A DNA stretch of 30,528 nt, taken from positions 1-30,528 of the forward strand of contig JAFXSH010000007.1 of NCBI GenBank assembly GCA_017525805.1. The letters run 5' to 3'. The notes beneath the pieces were generated by a model. The model was not told the origin of the DNA. It saw only the letters and a list, made by a program, of their open reading frames with translations, and ran no database searches. The position numbers were made by a program, and so were the translations under genes. Shown in pieces: positions 16,160-23,459 of this stretch (positions are counted from its first letter, which is position 1; every line of letters starts with the position of its first letter). This DNA comes from Clostridia bacterium. GTDB lineage: Bacteria; Bacillota_A; Clostridia; Christensenellales; Aristaeellaceae.

Positions 16160-16807
16160 TTATTTCTCCCATTCCAGCATCACAAGGCTGGGCTGTTCGC
16201 TCAAATCGCCCTTGGTCACCCGCAGGAGGGGCAGGGGGGCGAGGTTCGGCTGTCCCATGAGGCGCAGGAATTCCTTTTCGTCGGCAATGGGCCATTCGGC
16301 GTTGACGGCGGTTTTATAGTGCATGGGAATGGTGACGCGGGGGTTCAGGGCCTTCACCATGTCATAGGCCGAATGGGCGTCGATGGTGAAAAAGCCGCCC
16401 ACGGGGATCATCAGGATGTCGATTTTGCCCAAAGCCGCGATTTGTTCCGGGGTAAGGGGCGCGCCCTGGTCGCCCAGGTGGGCAAGGGTGAGGTCCTCCA
16501 TTTCGATTTTCATGAGCAGGTTTTTGCCCCGCTTGGCCCCGTCCGCGTCGTCGTGTACGGAAGGGATGGCGGTGACTTTCACCTCCGGGGCGGGACGCCA
16601 TACCCCGGCGCTGTCAATGATGGCGGGTGCGCCCAAGGCTTTTTGGGTGAAACTGTGATCCCCGTGGCCGTGGGTCACCGTCACCGCGTCGCAGCGGTAT
16701 TCGCCCATGGGATAGCCCACGTGGGCGTCGTAGGGATCGGTAAGCAGCGTAAAACCGTTGGCACCCTCCAAGGAAAACTCCGAATGGCCGTGATACGTGA
16801 TCAGCAT
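16160..16807 (-). CDS. Metallo-beta-lactamase-fold hydrolase (UPF0173/YtkL-like)
   Basis: A 215-residue cytoplasmic metal-dependent hydrolase. The zinc motif HGHGDH is at 46-51, with further likely ligands in PSVHDDADG, LAHLGD and PMHYKT. The N-terminus (MLITYHGHSEF) is the compact UPF0173 type without an export signal. The ATG at 16807 has GAGGAGG 9 bases upstream. A type-2 repeat separates it from the two leftward genes upstream, so it may have its own promoter, which I could not pick out with confidence. The substrate is unknown. Confidence 0.9.
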   Translation of the reverse strand: MLITYHGHSEFSLEGANGFTLLTDPYDAHVGYPMGEYRCDAVTVTHGHGDHSFTQKALGAPAIIDSAGVWRPAPEVKVTAIPSVHDDADGAKRGKNLLMKIEMEDLTLAHLGDQGAPLTPEQIAALGKIDILMIPVGGFFTIDAHSAYDMVKALNPRVTIPMHYKTAVNAEWPIADEKEFLRLMGQPNLAPLPLLRVTKGDLSEQPSLVMLEWEK

Positions 16808-16844
16808 GGCGAGACCTCCTCAAAATGAAATGCTGGTGAACGAA

Positions 16845-16933
16845 AGTGATAAGAGTTGAGAGTTGAGATTTATATAGTTGACCGATCTGATCAGAGACTT
16901 TTATCTCAAGTCCCAACTCTCAACTCTTCACTC
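16845..16933. repeat. Stuttered inverted repeat, type 2, copy 2
   Basis: AAGAGTTGAGAGTTGAGAT (16850-16868) is mirrored by ATCTCAAGTCCCAACTCTCAACTCTTCACTCT (starting about 16902) with a small insertion in the right arm. The spacer (about 30 bases) contains GATCTGATC. The element fills most of the gap between the MBL gene and the unknown gene upstream. Confidence 0.6.
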
Positions 16934-17407
16934 TGATATATAGCACAGAATCAGTCTGCCCAAACCAGCGGGCAAAGAAAATCGTTGTCGCTGCGCCAGG
17001 GCGGCGGCGGGGGAAAGGAAACGGTACAGGCCCAGCATATCTCCTGCGTCTAAAAATTTCAAGGCCGTCCATACCGTTTTTTCGGCTTCCGGGGTCAGGG
17101 GCGCGTTGGTTTCCGCGATCCTGCGCGCCAGGCTGTGGAGAAACAGGTTTTCATCCGTCACGGTTGGCATGCGCACGGGGACGGCGTTCAGCAGGGCGGT
17201 CAAGGTTTCTGTTTCCGGGGTGATCCGTGCCAGGCCGTCCAAAATCTCCACTCGAAAACCCGCTTTTTCGATGTGGGCGGATGCGATTTCGGCGTCCCCG
17301 TACCGGGGATAATCGCTGACGAACAGGCCGTCCCCCTGATCCCGGCGGAGAAACCCCTTGGGGATCAGCGGGCGCAGGGTTTGCCGCCAGGGGTCCAGGG
17401 CGTTCAC
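16928..17407 (-). CDS. Unknown protein coupled to the DUF1934 gene
   Basis: A 159-residue soluble protein without a motif I recognise. It starts with GTG at 17407, overlapping the stop of the DUF1934 gene (GTGA), so it is translationally coupled to it. The N-terminal half reads FVSDYPRYGDAEIASAHIEKAGFRVEI, suggesting a small alpha/beta fold, and the C-terminal half is helical (LTPEAEKTVWTALKFL). Its 3' end reaches into the edge of the type-2 repeat (ILCYISE), so the last residues may have been altered by that insertion. Coupling to a YwiB-like gene is the only hint to its role. Confidence 0.72.
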   Translation of the reverse strand: MNALDPWRQTLRPLIPKGFLRRDQGDGLFVSDYPRYGDAEIASAHIEKAGFRVEILDGLARITPETETLTALLNAVPVRMPTVTDENLFLHSLARRIAETNAPLTPEAEKTVWTALKFLDAGDMLGLYRFLSPAAALAQRQRFSLPAGLGRLILCYISE

Positions 17408-17841
17408 GGTTTGCCCGCCGGGCAGAAGCGGATGCGCAGCTCGTGCATGGCGGCAAACTTGCCCTGTAAATCCAATTGGTACGTCAGGTCCACCTGCCCC
17501 GCCAGGCCGTTTTCCACATTGTATTTCACATGCGTGGGAAACACGCCCATGCTCAGGTCGCCAAAGGGCGTGCGGTAGGCACCTTCGTAGCGGTGGCCCT
17601 GCTCAAATACCATGCTGGTGCCGTAGGGCCCCGTGCGCTGCATGGTCACCACACCCTTGCCCATGGTCAGGATCACGTCGCTGCTCTCGTTGTCCGGCTG
17701 GGTTTCCGTGTAATCGATGCGCCAAAGGTCCTTTTCGCCGGACAGGGTGCCCGTGGTCAGCAGCCGCACGGAATCCGAAGGATCGTCGTCGTCGTGGGTC
17801 CAGCCCATGACGGATAAAAGTACTTGCTGGTTTTTCTTCAT
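17404..17841 (-). CDS. DUF1934 (YwiB-like) beta-barrel protein
   Basis: A 145-residue protein of the DUF1934 family, a lipocalin-like small barrel of unknown role. Family-typical stretches are LLTTGTLSGEKDLWRIDYTE, GVVTMQRTGPYGTSMVFEQG and TPFGDLSMGVFP, ending in strands LTYQLDLQGKF. The ATG at 17841 has GGAGG 9 bases upstream and a clear promoter. In many Firmicutes, YwiB-type genes lie close to argS or rpoE; here the neighbour is an unknown coupled gene. Confidence 0.85.
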   Translation of the reverse strand: MKKNQQVLLSVMGWTHDDDDPSDSVRLLTTGTLSGEKDLWRIDYTETQPDNESSDVILTMGKGVVTMQRTGPYGTSMVFEQGHRYEGAYRTPFGDLSMGVFPTHVKYNVENGLAGQVDLTYQLDLQGKFAAMHELRIRFCPAGKP

Positions 17842-17862
17842 GCTGTATAATCCTCCGGATTT

Positions 17863-17891
17863 AGTATACCAGATTTGAGGGTGGGATGCAA
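17863..17891 (-). promoter_or_regulatory. Promoter of the DUF1934 operon
   Basis: On the minus strand, TTGCAT (17891-17886) and TATACT (17868-17863) are 17 bases apart, with a TGG extension before the -10 box. It points away from the tmcAL promoter 8 bases further on. Confidence 0.7.
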
Positions 17892-17898
17892 GAAAACC

Positions 17899-17927
17899 TT
17901 GCAGGAATCCGGGCGGCGGATTATAAT
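17899..17927 (+). promoter_or_regulatory. Promoter of the tmcAL-fumarase operon
   Basis: TTGCAG (17899-17904) and TATAAT (17922-17927) with 17-base spacing, 33 bases before the ATG at 17961. The two divergent -35 boxes are 7 bases apart, so the two operons may compete for polymerase. Confidence 0.75.
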
Positions 17928-17960
17928 TGGTAAAAATGAAGCAGGGAAGGGGGCGGTGGC

Positions 17961-19118
17961 ATGAGTATTTGCGGCGTGATCGCGGAATACGATCCGTTTC
18001 ACAAAGGGCACGAGCGGCATTTGCGTTTGGCCCGGGAAAAGACGGGGGCGGATCACATCGTATGCGTCATGAGCGGCAGCTTCACCCAGCGGGGCCTGCC
18101 TGCCCTGCTGCCCGCGTCCGTCCGGGCGGAAATGGCCCTGCGATGCGGGACGGATATCGTGCTGCAATTGCCCTACGCCTTTTCCGTGCGGGAGGCGGAG
18201 TTTTTCGCCTTGGGCGGAGTGCATATTCTGAACGCTTTAGGATGCGTTACTCATTTGAGCTTTGGGACCGAAACGGACGGCCTTTCCCTGCTGCAAAGCG
18301 CCGCCGCCCTGCTGGAGCATCCGGACGAAAAGCTGAATGAAGCCATCCAGCAAGGATTGAACCGAGGCCTTTCCTATGCCGCCGCCCAGGGACGGGCCGT
18401 GGCCCAAAGGCTGAACATTGACGAAAAAACGCTGAACGCTCCCAATACCGCCCTGGCCCTTTCCTATCTGCGGGCGCTCCGGCGGCTGAACAGTCCCATC
18501 CTGCCCGTGCCTGTACTCCGGCAGCAGGATTACCACGCCGCCGAGCTGGACCCCTGGCCCTCCGCCTCCGCTGTGCGCGGGGCCATCCTGCGGGGGGATT
18601 GGGCTGGGATCGAAAAGGCCGTGCCGGAAGCCGCTTTGCCCGTCCTGCGCCGGGGCGTGCTGGCGGGCCTCTGCCCCCCGGACGGGCTGGACGCTATTCT
18701 GCGGTCTACGTTACTGTATTCTGCTCCGGATGAAATCGCCCAATGGCCCGGCGTCGCCGAAGGACTGGAGCAGCGCGTCCTGAAAGCGGCGGAAACTGCC
18801 GTCAGCCGGGAATCGCTCATCGCCGCCGTCAAGACCCGGCGCTATACCTATGGCCGCATTAGTCGCGCCCTGTGCCATGGCATGATGGGCGTGAAAAGGA
18901 CCGATCTGCCCGATTTGCCCGATCATGCCCGCATTTTAGGCTTCCGGGAAAGTGCCCGGCCATTGCTTCGGAAGATGCAGAAAAGCGGCTTTCCCCTGCT
19001 CACCCGCCCCGCCCGGGAAGAAGCCGCCGCCCTGGATATCCGGGCGGACGAGCTCTGGGCTATTGGCGCGGGGATGGCAAGAGGGGAAACCTATCGGACG
19101 AAACCGATTATCATTTGA
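17961..19118 (+). CDS. tmcAL: tRNA(Met) cytidine acetate ligase TmcAL (YlbM family)
   Basis: The enzyme uses acetate and ATP to make N4-acetylcytidine at the wobble base of elongator tRNA-Met. At 385 residues it has normal length. The nucleotidyltransferase start CGVIAEYDPFHKGHERHL carries the HxGH motif (His14 to His17), followed by the diagnostic VCVMSGSFTQRGLPALL and LRCGTDIVLQLPYAFSVREAEFFALGGV. The C-terminal third contains the tRNA-binding part (TYGRISRALCHGMMGV). AAGGGGG lies upstream of the ATG. The fumarase alpha gene starts 19 bases after its stop, so they are probably co-transcribed. Confidence 0.93.
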   Translation: MSICGVIAEYDPFHKGHERHLRLAREKTGADHIVCVMSGSFTQRGLPALLPASVRAEMALRCGTDIVLQLPYAFSVREAEFFALGGVHILNALGCVTHLSFGTETDGLSLLQSAAALLEHPDEKLNEAIQQGLNRGLSYAAAQGRAVAQRLNIDEKTLNAPNTALALSYLRALRRLNSPILPVPVLRQQDYHAAELDPWPSASAVRGAILRGDWAGIEKAVPEAALPVLRRGVLAGLCPPDGLDAILRSTLLYSAPDEIAQWPGVAEGLEQRVLKAAETAVSRESLIAAVKTRRYTYGRISRALCHGMMGVKRTDLPDLPDHARILGFRESARPLLRKMQKSGFPLLTRPAREEAAALDIRADELWAIGAGMARGETYRTKPIII

Positions 19119-19137
19119 ACCAAAGCGAGGTTATTTT

Positions 19138-19983
19138 ATGCGCGAAATCTCCGTTCAGCAATTATCCGATACAGTGCGGGAGCTGTATTTGACCGCCAAT
19201 TATCAAATCGGGCGGGACATTGAAACTGCCGTGGAACAGGCAGAGAAAAAAGAGAAATCTCCCATCGGGCAATCCGTGCTGTGCCAGCTCCGCGAAAACT
19301 ACCAAATCGCCCGGAAAGAAAACGTCGCCATCTGCCAGGACACCGGCATGGCGATCCTGTTCATGGACATTGGGCAGGAAGTGCACTTCACTGGCGGGGA
19401 TTTTGAAGCAGCGGTGCAAGACGGCGTGCGCCGGGCCTACCGGGACGGGTACTTGCGCAAATCCATTGTGAACGACCCGGTCTTTGACCGAAAAAATACC
19501 GGCGACAACACTCCCGCCGTGCTGCATCTGCGCATCGTGCCGGGGGACAGGGTGCATATTTTGGCCGTCGCCAAAGGCTTCGGCAGCGAAAATATGAGCG
19601 CCGTGAAAATGTGCACCCCCTCCGAAGGCGAAGCGGGCATCCGGGATTTTATCATCGATACCGCCCGGAAAGCGGGCCCTAACCCCTGCCCGCCCATGAT
19701 CATCGGCGTGGGCATTGGCGGCTCCTTTGAAACCGCCGCCCTCATGGCCAAGCGCATGACCGCCCGCCCCGTGGGCACCCACAACCCCGATCCCCGCTAC
19801 GCCAAGCTGGAACAGGACGCCCTAAACGCCATCAACCGCTTGGGCATCGGCCCCGCCGGTATCGGCGGAAGTACCACCGCCCTCTGCGTGAACATCGATT
19901 ACGCCCCTACCCACATCGCCAGCATGCCCGTGGCCGTCAACATCTGCTGTCACGCCGCCCGGCATGCCGAGGGGGGGATTTAG
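19138..19983 (+). CDS. Fumarate hydratase class I (or L-tartrate dehydratase) alpha subunit
   Basis: Catalytic alpha subunit of an oxygen-sensitive iron-sulfur hydro-lyase that interconverts fumarate and malate, or dehydrates tartrate. It has 281 residues, matching the two-subunit form. Cluster and active-site regions are seen as ICQDTGMAI, MCTPSEG and CVNIDYAPTH, with GDNTPAVLHLRIVPGD between. The frame is open far upstream through the end of tmcAL, but AGCGAGG before the ATG at 19138 and the family start (REISVQQLSDTVRELYLTAN) fix the start here. The beta subunit follows after a palindromic repeat. Fumarase and tartrate dehydratase cannot be told apart by eye. Confidence 0.9.
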   Translation: MREISVQQLSDTVRELYLTANYQIGRDIETAVEQAEKKEKSPIGQSVLCQLRENYQIARKENVAICQDTGMAILFMDIGQEVHFTGGDFEAAVQDGVRRAYRDGYLRKSIVNDPVFDRKNTGDNTPAVLHLRIVPGDRVHILAVAKGFGSENMSAVKMCTPSEGEAGIRDFIIDTARKAGPNPCPPMIIGVGIGGSFETAALMAKRMTARPVGTHNPDPRYAKLEQDALNAINRLGIGPAGIGGSTTALCVNIDYAPTHIASMPVAVNICCHAARHAEGGI

Positions 19984-19993
19984 GCAAGGTTTT

Positions 19994-20061
19994 GCAGGGG
20001 GAAGGGAACTTTTCTGAAGAAAAGGTTCCCTTCCCCCTGCACCCCCATCCTTCAAAAGACT
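19994..20061 (-). repeat. Dispersed palindromic element, copy 3, between the fumarase subunit genes
   Basis: GCAGGGGGAAGGGAAC (19994-20009) is perfectly complementary to 20025-20040; three more A-T pairs and one G-U extend the stem to 20 pairs around a 7-base loop. On the minus strand it is preceded by AGTCTTTTGAAGGATGGGGG, a relative of the flank in copies 1 and 2. It occupies most of the 107-base gap between two genes whose products form one enzyme. Confidence 0.65.
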
Positions 20062-20090
20062 TTTTCTCTTTTATTGTTAAGGAGGTTCTC

Positions 20091-20651
20091 ATGGCTGAAA
20101 GGCATTTAACGCTGCCGCTATCTGTTGAGGATGTGCAATCCCTGCGCGCCGGGGACGTGGTATATCTCACCGGCCCCATGCTTACGGGCCGGGACGCGGC
20201 TCACAAGCGGCTGATCCAGTTATTGGACGAGGGCAAACCCCTGCCCGTGGACATTCGGGGCCAGGCCATTTATTATGTAGGCCCCGCCCCCGCCTCTCCC
20301 GGCCATGCCGTCGGCTCCGCCGGCCCCACTACCAGCTATCGCATGGACGCCTACACCCCCCGGCTGCTTCAATTGGGCCTCAACTGCATGATCGGAAAAG
20401 GACGGCGCTCCGACGCCGTGCGCAAGGCCATGCAGGAATACGGCGCGGTATACTTGGGGGCGGTTGGCGGCGCGGCTGCGCTCATTGCCCGCGGCATCCT
20501 TTCCTCCGAGGTGCTGGCTTACCCTGATTTGGGCACCGAAGCCATTCATCGCTTTACGGTAAAGGACTTTCCCGCCATCGTCCTCATGGACGCCCACGGC
20601 GGCAATCTCTACGAATCCGGCCCCGAACAATACAGACAGGAGGAAGCTTAA
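20091..20651 (+). CDS. Fumarate hydratase class I (or L-tartrate dehydratase) beta subunit
   Basis: Beta subunit of the preceding hydro-lyase, 186 residues. Family landmarks are VVYLTGPMLTGRDAAHKRL, YYVGPAPASPGHAVGSAGPT with the arginine of TSYRMD, and MIGKGRRSDAVRKAMQEYGA. AAGGAGG lies 5 bases before the ATG at 20091; the frame open to 19992 only crosses the palindrome. Its TAA is followed at once by the ATG of the histidine phosphatase gene. Confidence 0.9.
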   Translation: MAERHLTLPLSVEDVQSLRAGDVVYLTGPMLTGRDAAHKRLIQLLDEGKPLPVDIRGQAIYYVGPAPASPGHAVGSAGPTTSYRMDAYTPRLLQLGLNCMIGKGRRSDAVRKAMQEYGAVYLGAVGGAAALIARGILSSEVLAYPDLGTEAIHRFTVKDFPAIVLMDAHGGNLYESGPEQYRQEEA

Positions 20652-21326
20652 ATGCGTATTCTGTTCATCCGTCACGGCCAGCCCAACTATGAAAAGGACT
20701 GCTTGACCGACATCGGTCTGCGCCAGGCTCAGGACACCGCCCTGCGCTTACAGGACGAGGGCATTGAAGCCGTTTATTCCTCTCCCTTCGGCCGGGCCAA
20801 GGAAACCGCGGAGTGTACTGCCGACGCCTTGGGCCTGCCCGTGCAGGTGCTGCCCTTCATGCGGGAGCTGTACTGGGGCAACAACGAGGGAAAGCCCGTT
20901 TTCATGCACGGCCACCCCTGGGAAACGGCCAACGAGCTCATGCGCCGGGGCTATGACCTGACCGATCCCCATTGGGCCAGCCACCCAATATATGAAAACA
21001 ATGTGGTGGTAGAGGACGCCGCCCGGGTGGGCCGGGAAATCGACCGCTGGATGGCCTCTTTAGGCTATGAACACGACGGGCATTATTACCGTTGCGCCCG
21101 GGCCGATCATCCCGGCACGATAGCCCTGTTCAGCCACGGCGGTTCCTCCGTGGCGGCCCTGTCCCGCGTTTTCAACCTCACCTTCCCCTACCTGTGCGCC
21201 ACCATGCACGAGCCCTTCTGCGGCATCACCGTGGCCCGGTTCTCCGACGAACTGAACGAACCGGCCCTGCCCTGCTTGGAACTTGCCAACGATGGGCGGC
21301 ACGTGCCCTACGGCCAGGGCGGCTGA
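20652..21326 (+). CDS. Histidine phosphatase family protein (phosphoglycerate-mutase-like)
   Basis: A 224-residue phosphatase of the branch-1 histidine phosphatase superfamily. The phosphohistidine motif is RHGQ (Arg7-His8-Gly9), the second arginine is in SSPFGRAKETAE, and the second active-site histidine is in ALFSHGGSS. AGGAGG at 20638-20643 overlaps the end of the fumarase beta gene, and the ATG directly abuts its stop, so translation is coupled. A large insert (about residues 80-150, ELYWGNNEGKPVFMHGHPWE) sets it apart from plain mutases. The substrate is unknown; coupling to fumarase suggests a metabolic rather than signalling role. Confidence 0.88.
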   Translation: MRILFIRHGQPNYEKDCLTDIGLRQAQDTALRLQDEGIEAVYSSPFGRAKETAECTADALGLPVQVLPFMRELYWGNNEGKPVFMHGHPWETANELMRRGYDLTDPHWASHPIYENNVVVEDAARVGREIDRWMASLGYEHDGHYYRCARADHPGTIALFSHGGSSVAALSRVFNLTFPYLCATMHEPFCGITVARFSDELNEPALPCLELANDGRHVPYGQGG

Positions 21327-21351
21327 TTATCCAACAGGACCGAAACATACG

Positions 21352-21389
21352 AAAAACCAGCTGCCCGCGCTTTGGACCGCTGGTTTTTT
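21352..21389. terminator. Bidirectional terminator between convergent operons
   Basis: AAAAACCAGC (21352-21361) is complementary to GCTGGTTTTT (21379-21388), giving a T run in both directions. It serves the fumarase/phosphatase operon and the leftward lipoprotein gene. Confidence 0.85.
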
Positions 21390-21412
21390 CGGGGGAAACG
21401 CGCCGCCGTTTC

Positions 21413-22252
21413 TCATCTGGACGGCCTTTCCACCTGTATGGAAACTTGGGAAACGGGGGAAACGGAAAGCAGGAACCGGGGCCAGTCCAGCGTCCCGGGG
21501 TCCGGGAGCTGGTCCGGGTCCTGGATCATATATTCCATCAGCTCCAGCCCGTCTTTTCGCAGCACGCCCACGGCGGCCAGATAGCTGTTCCCGGCGGATA
21601 TGCCCTCCGACTGCACCGCCGCGTCCAGGACCGCGTCGGCAAAAACCAATTCATCCTTCCGCACGCAGAAGCGGAAGAACTCGTAGCCCGTGGTCTGGCC
21701 GTTCAGGGTATCGGTGAAAACCGCCGTTCCGCCGGACAGGTCTGCCGAAACGTCATAGGTCCGCTCCCGGTCAAACAGTCCGCCGCCGGTCACGGCGTAA
21801 TCCCCGGTCAGCTGGCTGTCCAGAGGCGTTTCGTCGGCGGGGTCCGGGGTGGCGTCGCTCTGGGTATACTGGTCCATGGCGTCCCAGGCCGTCGCTTCAT
21901 ACGTATAATTGCCTGTTTCGTGCCAGGTGAAGCGCCAGCGGTCCGCTTGCGCTTCGGCCCCCGCCGCCTCCGCGTCCAGCGCCATTTGGTTCAGGATATC
22001 GCCGGGAATGGTATAGGCCAGGCTTTCGCCGCTTTTCCGGGCCGCCTGGGCCAGCGTTTCCGCGTAGGGCTCCATAAGCGCCCGCACGCTGTCCGCCAGT
22101 TCTCCCTGGGCCTGGGTCAGCACCGAGCCGCCTGGCTCCGGCCCGGCGTCCGGCCCGGCGGTGGGGGAGGCGGTTTCCTTCTGTTCCCCGCAGCCGCTCA
22201 GCGCCAGCGCGGCGGTCAGGAGCAGGATCAGCATGCCCTTCCTTTTTCCCAT
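21413..22252 (-). CDS. Lipoprotein of unknown function
   Basis: An exported lipoprotein of 279 residues. The signal peptide MGKRKGMLILLLTAALALSGC ends in a good lipobox (LSGC, Cys21), followed by a linker rich in Pro, Gly and Ala. The frame is open to 22318, but AAAGGGGG 7 bases before the ATG at 22252 and the signal peptide fix the start. The mature part contains FTWHETGNYTYEATAWDAMD, GDYAVTGGGLFDRERTYDVS and FFRFCVRKDELVFADAVLD; the alternating pattern suggests a beta-rich binding fold. No known family was recognised. Confidence 0.75.
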   Translation of the reverse strand: MGKRKGMLILLLTAALALSGCGEQKETASPTAGPDAGPEPGGSVLTQAQGELADSVRALMEPYAETLAQAARKSGESLAYTIPGDILNQMALDAEAAGAEAQADRWRFTWHETGNYTYEATAWDAMDQYTQSDATPDPADETPLDSQLTGDYAVTGGGLFDRERTYDVSADLSGGTAVFTDTLNGQTTGYEFFRFCVRKDELVFADAVLDAAVQSEGISAGNSYLAAVGVLRKDGLELMEYMIQDPDQLPDPGTLDWPRFLLSVSPVSQVSIQVERPSR

Positions 22253-22289
22253 GGCGAAAGCCCCCTTTTGGATGCGTTCATTTGATAGT

Positions 22290-22318
22290 ATTATACTATA
22301 TCCCGTCCCCGGCTTCAA
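22290..22318 (-). promoter_or_regulatory. Promoter of the lipoprotein gene
   Basis: On the minus strand, TTGAAG (22318-22313) and TATAAT (22295-22290) with 17-base spacing, 38 bases before the ATG at 22252. Confidence 0.75.
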
Positions 22319-22333
22319 GCGGATGCGTTCGAC

Positions 22334-22362
22334 AAAAAAGGCTGCCTCCTGAGAGACAGCCC
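22334..22362 (-). terminator. Terminator of the FMN-binding-like exported protein gene
   Basis: Read leftward, GGCTGTCTCT (22362-22353) pairs with AGGAGGCAGCC (ending 22340) over about 10 base pairs with two G-U, then TTTTTT. Confidence 0.8.
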
Positions 22363-22387
22363 CTTGTTTTATGGCCTGCGATTCAGC

Positions 22388-23239
22388 TTATTCGGCGGCA
22401 GGCGCGCGGAAACTGATCTGGGTGGCGCCGGTCATGCCGTCGGCGGACAGCAGATAAATGGGAGCCACTTCGATGTGCAGGGTGGCGAACTGGCCTTCAT
22501 AGCCGCCTTCGGTTTTGAAGTACAGGGTCATGCTGTACCCAGCTTCCTTTTCTTCGGGGGTGATGGTGCGGGTGATCACCCAGCAGGCGTCGGCGGCAAA
22601 GCCGTTCACGGCGTAGTTCACGCCCTTTTCGCCGGTCAGGTTGTCGATCAGGTACAGCTCGGTGACGGTTTCGCCGGTGGTGTTGTAGACGGTGTAGGTG
22701 CCGGTGAGGTTCAGCGCGGCCTTGGCGGCGGCTAAGATGCCCTGCAGGTAGCCCCAGGTGTCGGCGGTGGTGGCGCCCGCGACGGCGTCGATGGCTTCGG
22801 CCTTGGTTTCGGCGGTGTAGCCGTTCACAAAGGCTTCCAGCTCGGCGATGGTTTTGCCGGTGGCGAAGGCTTCGATGGCGTCATAGTTGGCGGCGATCTG
22901 CACGGTGGAACCGGCGCGCTGCATGTTCAGGCTGTACAGCTCGTTGTTCACGCGCTTGGAGCCCAGCACCCGGCCTTCGGGATAGCTGTCGCCGAAGGAA
23001 GCGTCGCTGTTGGGCACGCCGATAGCGGCCAGGTCTTCACGGTCGCCGATGAACTGGAATTCGTCGATCTTGGCGGCAACGATCACGTCATCCTGCACAG
23101 CGGCGGTGATCACAGCAAAGCAGCCCGTGCCATGGGCGGCATAGTCCACCTGGCCCAGCTTGATTTCGCCTTCGGCGAAAGCGGAGGCGGCGGAGAGCAG
23201 CAGCATAGCGGCCAACAGAATGGCTAACAGTTTCTTCAT
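22388..23239 (-). CDS. Exported protein with FMN-binding-like domain
   Basis: A secreted protein of 283 residues with a clean signal peptide (MKKLLAILLAAMLLLSAASAFA). AGGAGGG 8 bases before the ATG at 23239 selects this start over the longer open frame. The first part (GQVDYAAHGTGCFAVITAAV and VIVAAKIDEFQF) and the motif DAVAGATTADTW near residue 160 resemble the FMN-binding/major membrane immunogen group, in which S/T-GAT-x-T/S marks the flavin attachment region. The last Ser/Thr of that motif is replaced by Asp (GATTADT), so covalent flavin is uncertain. A second GAT (GMTGATQIS) lies near the C-terminus. The protein has its own promoter and terminator. An electron-transfer or ligand-binding role outside the membrane is a guess. 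Confidence 0.65.
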   Translation of the reverse strand: MKKLLAILLAAMLLLSAASAFAEGEIKLGQVDYAAHGTGCFAVITAAVQDDVIVAAKIDEFQFIGDREDLAAIGVPNSDASFGDSYPEGRVLGSKRVNNELYSLNMQRAGSTVQIAANYDAIEAFATGKTIAELEAFVNGYTAETKAEAIDAVAGATTADTWGYLQGILAAAKAALNLTGTYTVYNTTGETVTELYLIDNLTGEKGVNYAVNGFAADACWVITRTITPEEKEAGYSMTLYFKTEGGYEGQFATLHIEVAPIYLLSADGMTGATQISFRAPAAE

Positions 23240-23288
23240 AAGAAATTCCCTCCTGTGTAATTTTGCAGGCTTTTGCCCGTTTAGTTTC

Positions 23289-23316
23289 ATTATACAGGAG
23301 AACACAATAAATACAA
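23289..23316 (-). promoter_or_regulatory. Promoter of the FMN-binding-like protein gene
   Basis: On the minus strand, TTGTAT (23316-23311) and TATAAT (23294-23289) with 16-base spacing, 50 bases before the ATG at 23239. Confidence 0.65.
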
Positions 23317-23396
23317 GCGGAAGATTATGGCAAAAAATGGACGTTAATCTTGCTTATCTGGTTATTATTCTCCCCAATTTACCACAATGTCTCCCC

Positions 23397-23425
23397 TTGC
23401 CATACGCGCCGTTTGGATTTACAAT
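23397..23425 (+). promoter_or_regulatory. Promoter of rarA
   Basis: TTGCCA (23397-23402) and TACAAT (23420-23425) with 17-base spacing, 34 bases before the ATG at 23460. Confidence 0.65.
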
Positions 23426-23459
23426 AAACAGGAATCAACACGTCCTGGGGGCGAAAGAC

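Noticed and set aside
21092..22285. 397-codon plus-strand open frame from within the phosphatase gene through the lipoprotein gene
   Set aside because: It crosses a strong bidirectional terminator and is antisense to a gene with signal peptide, lipobox and promoter.
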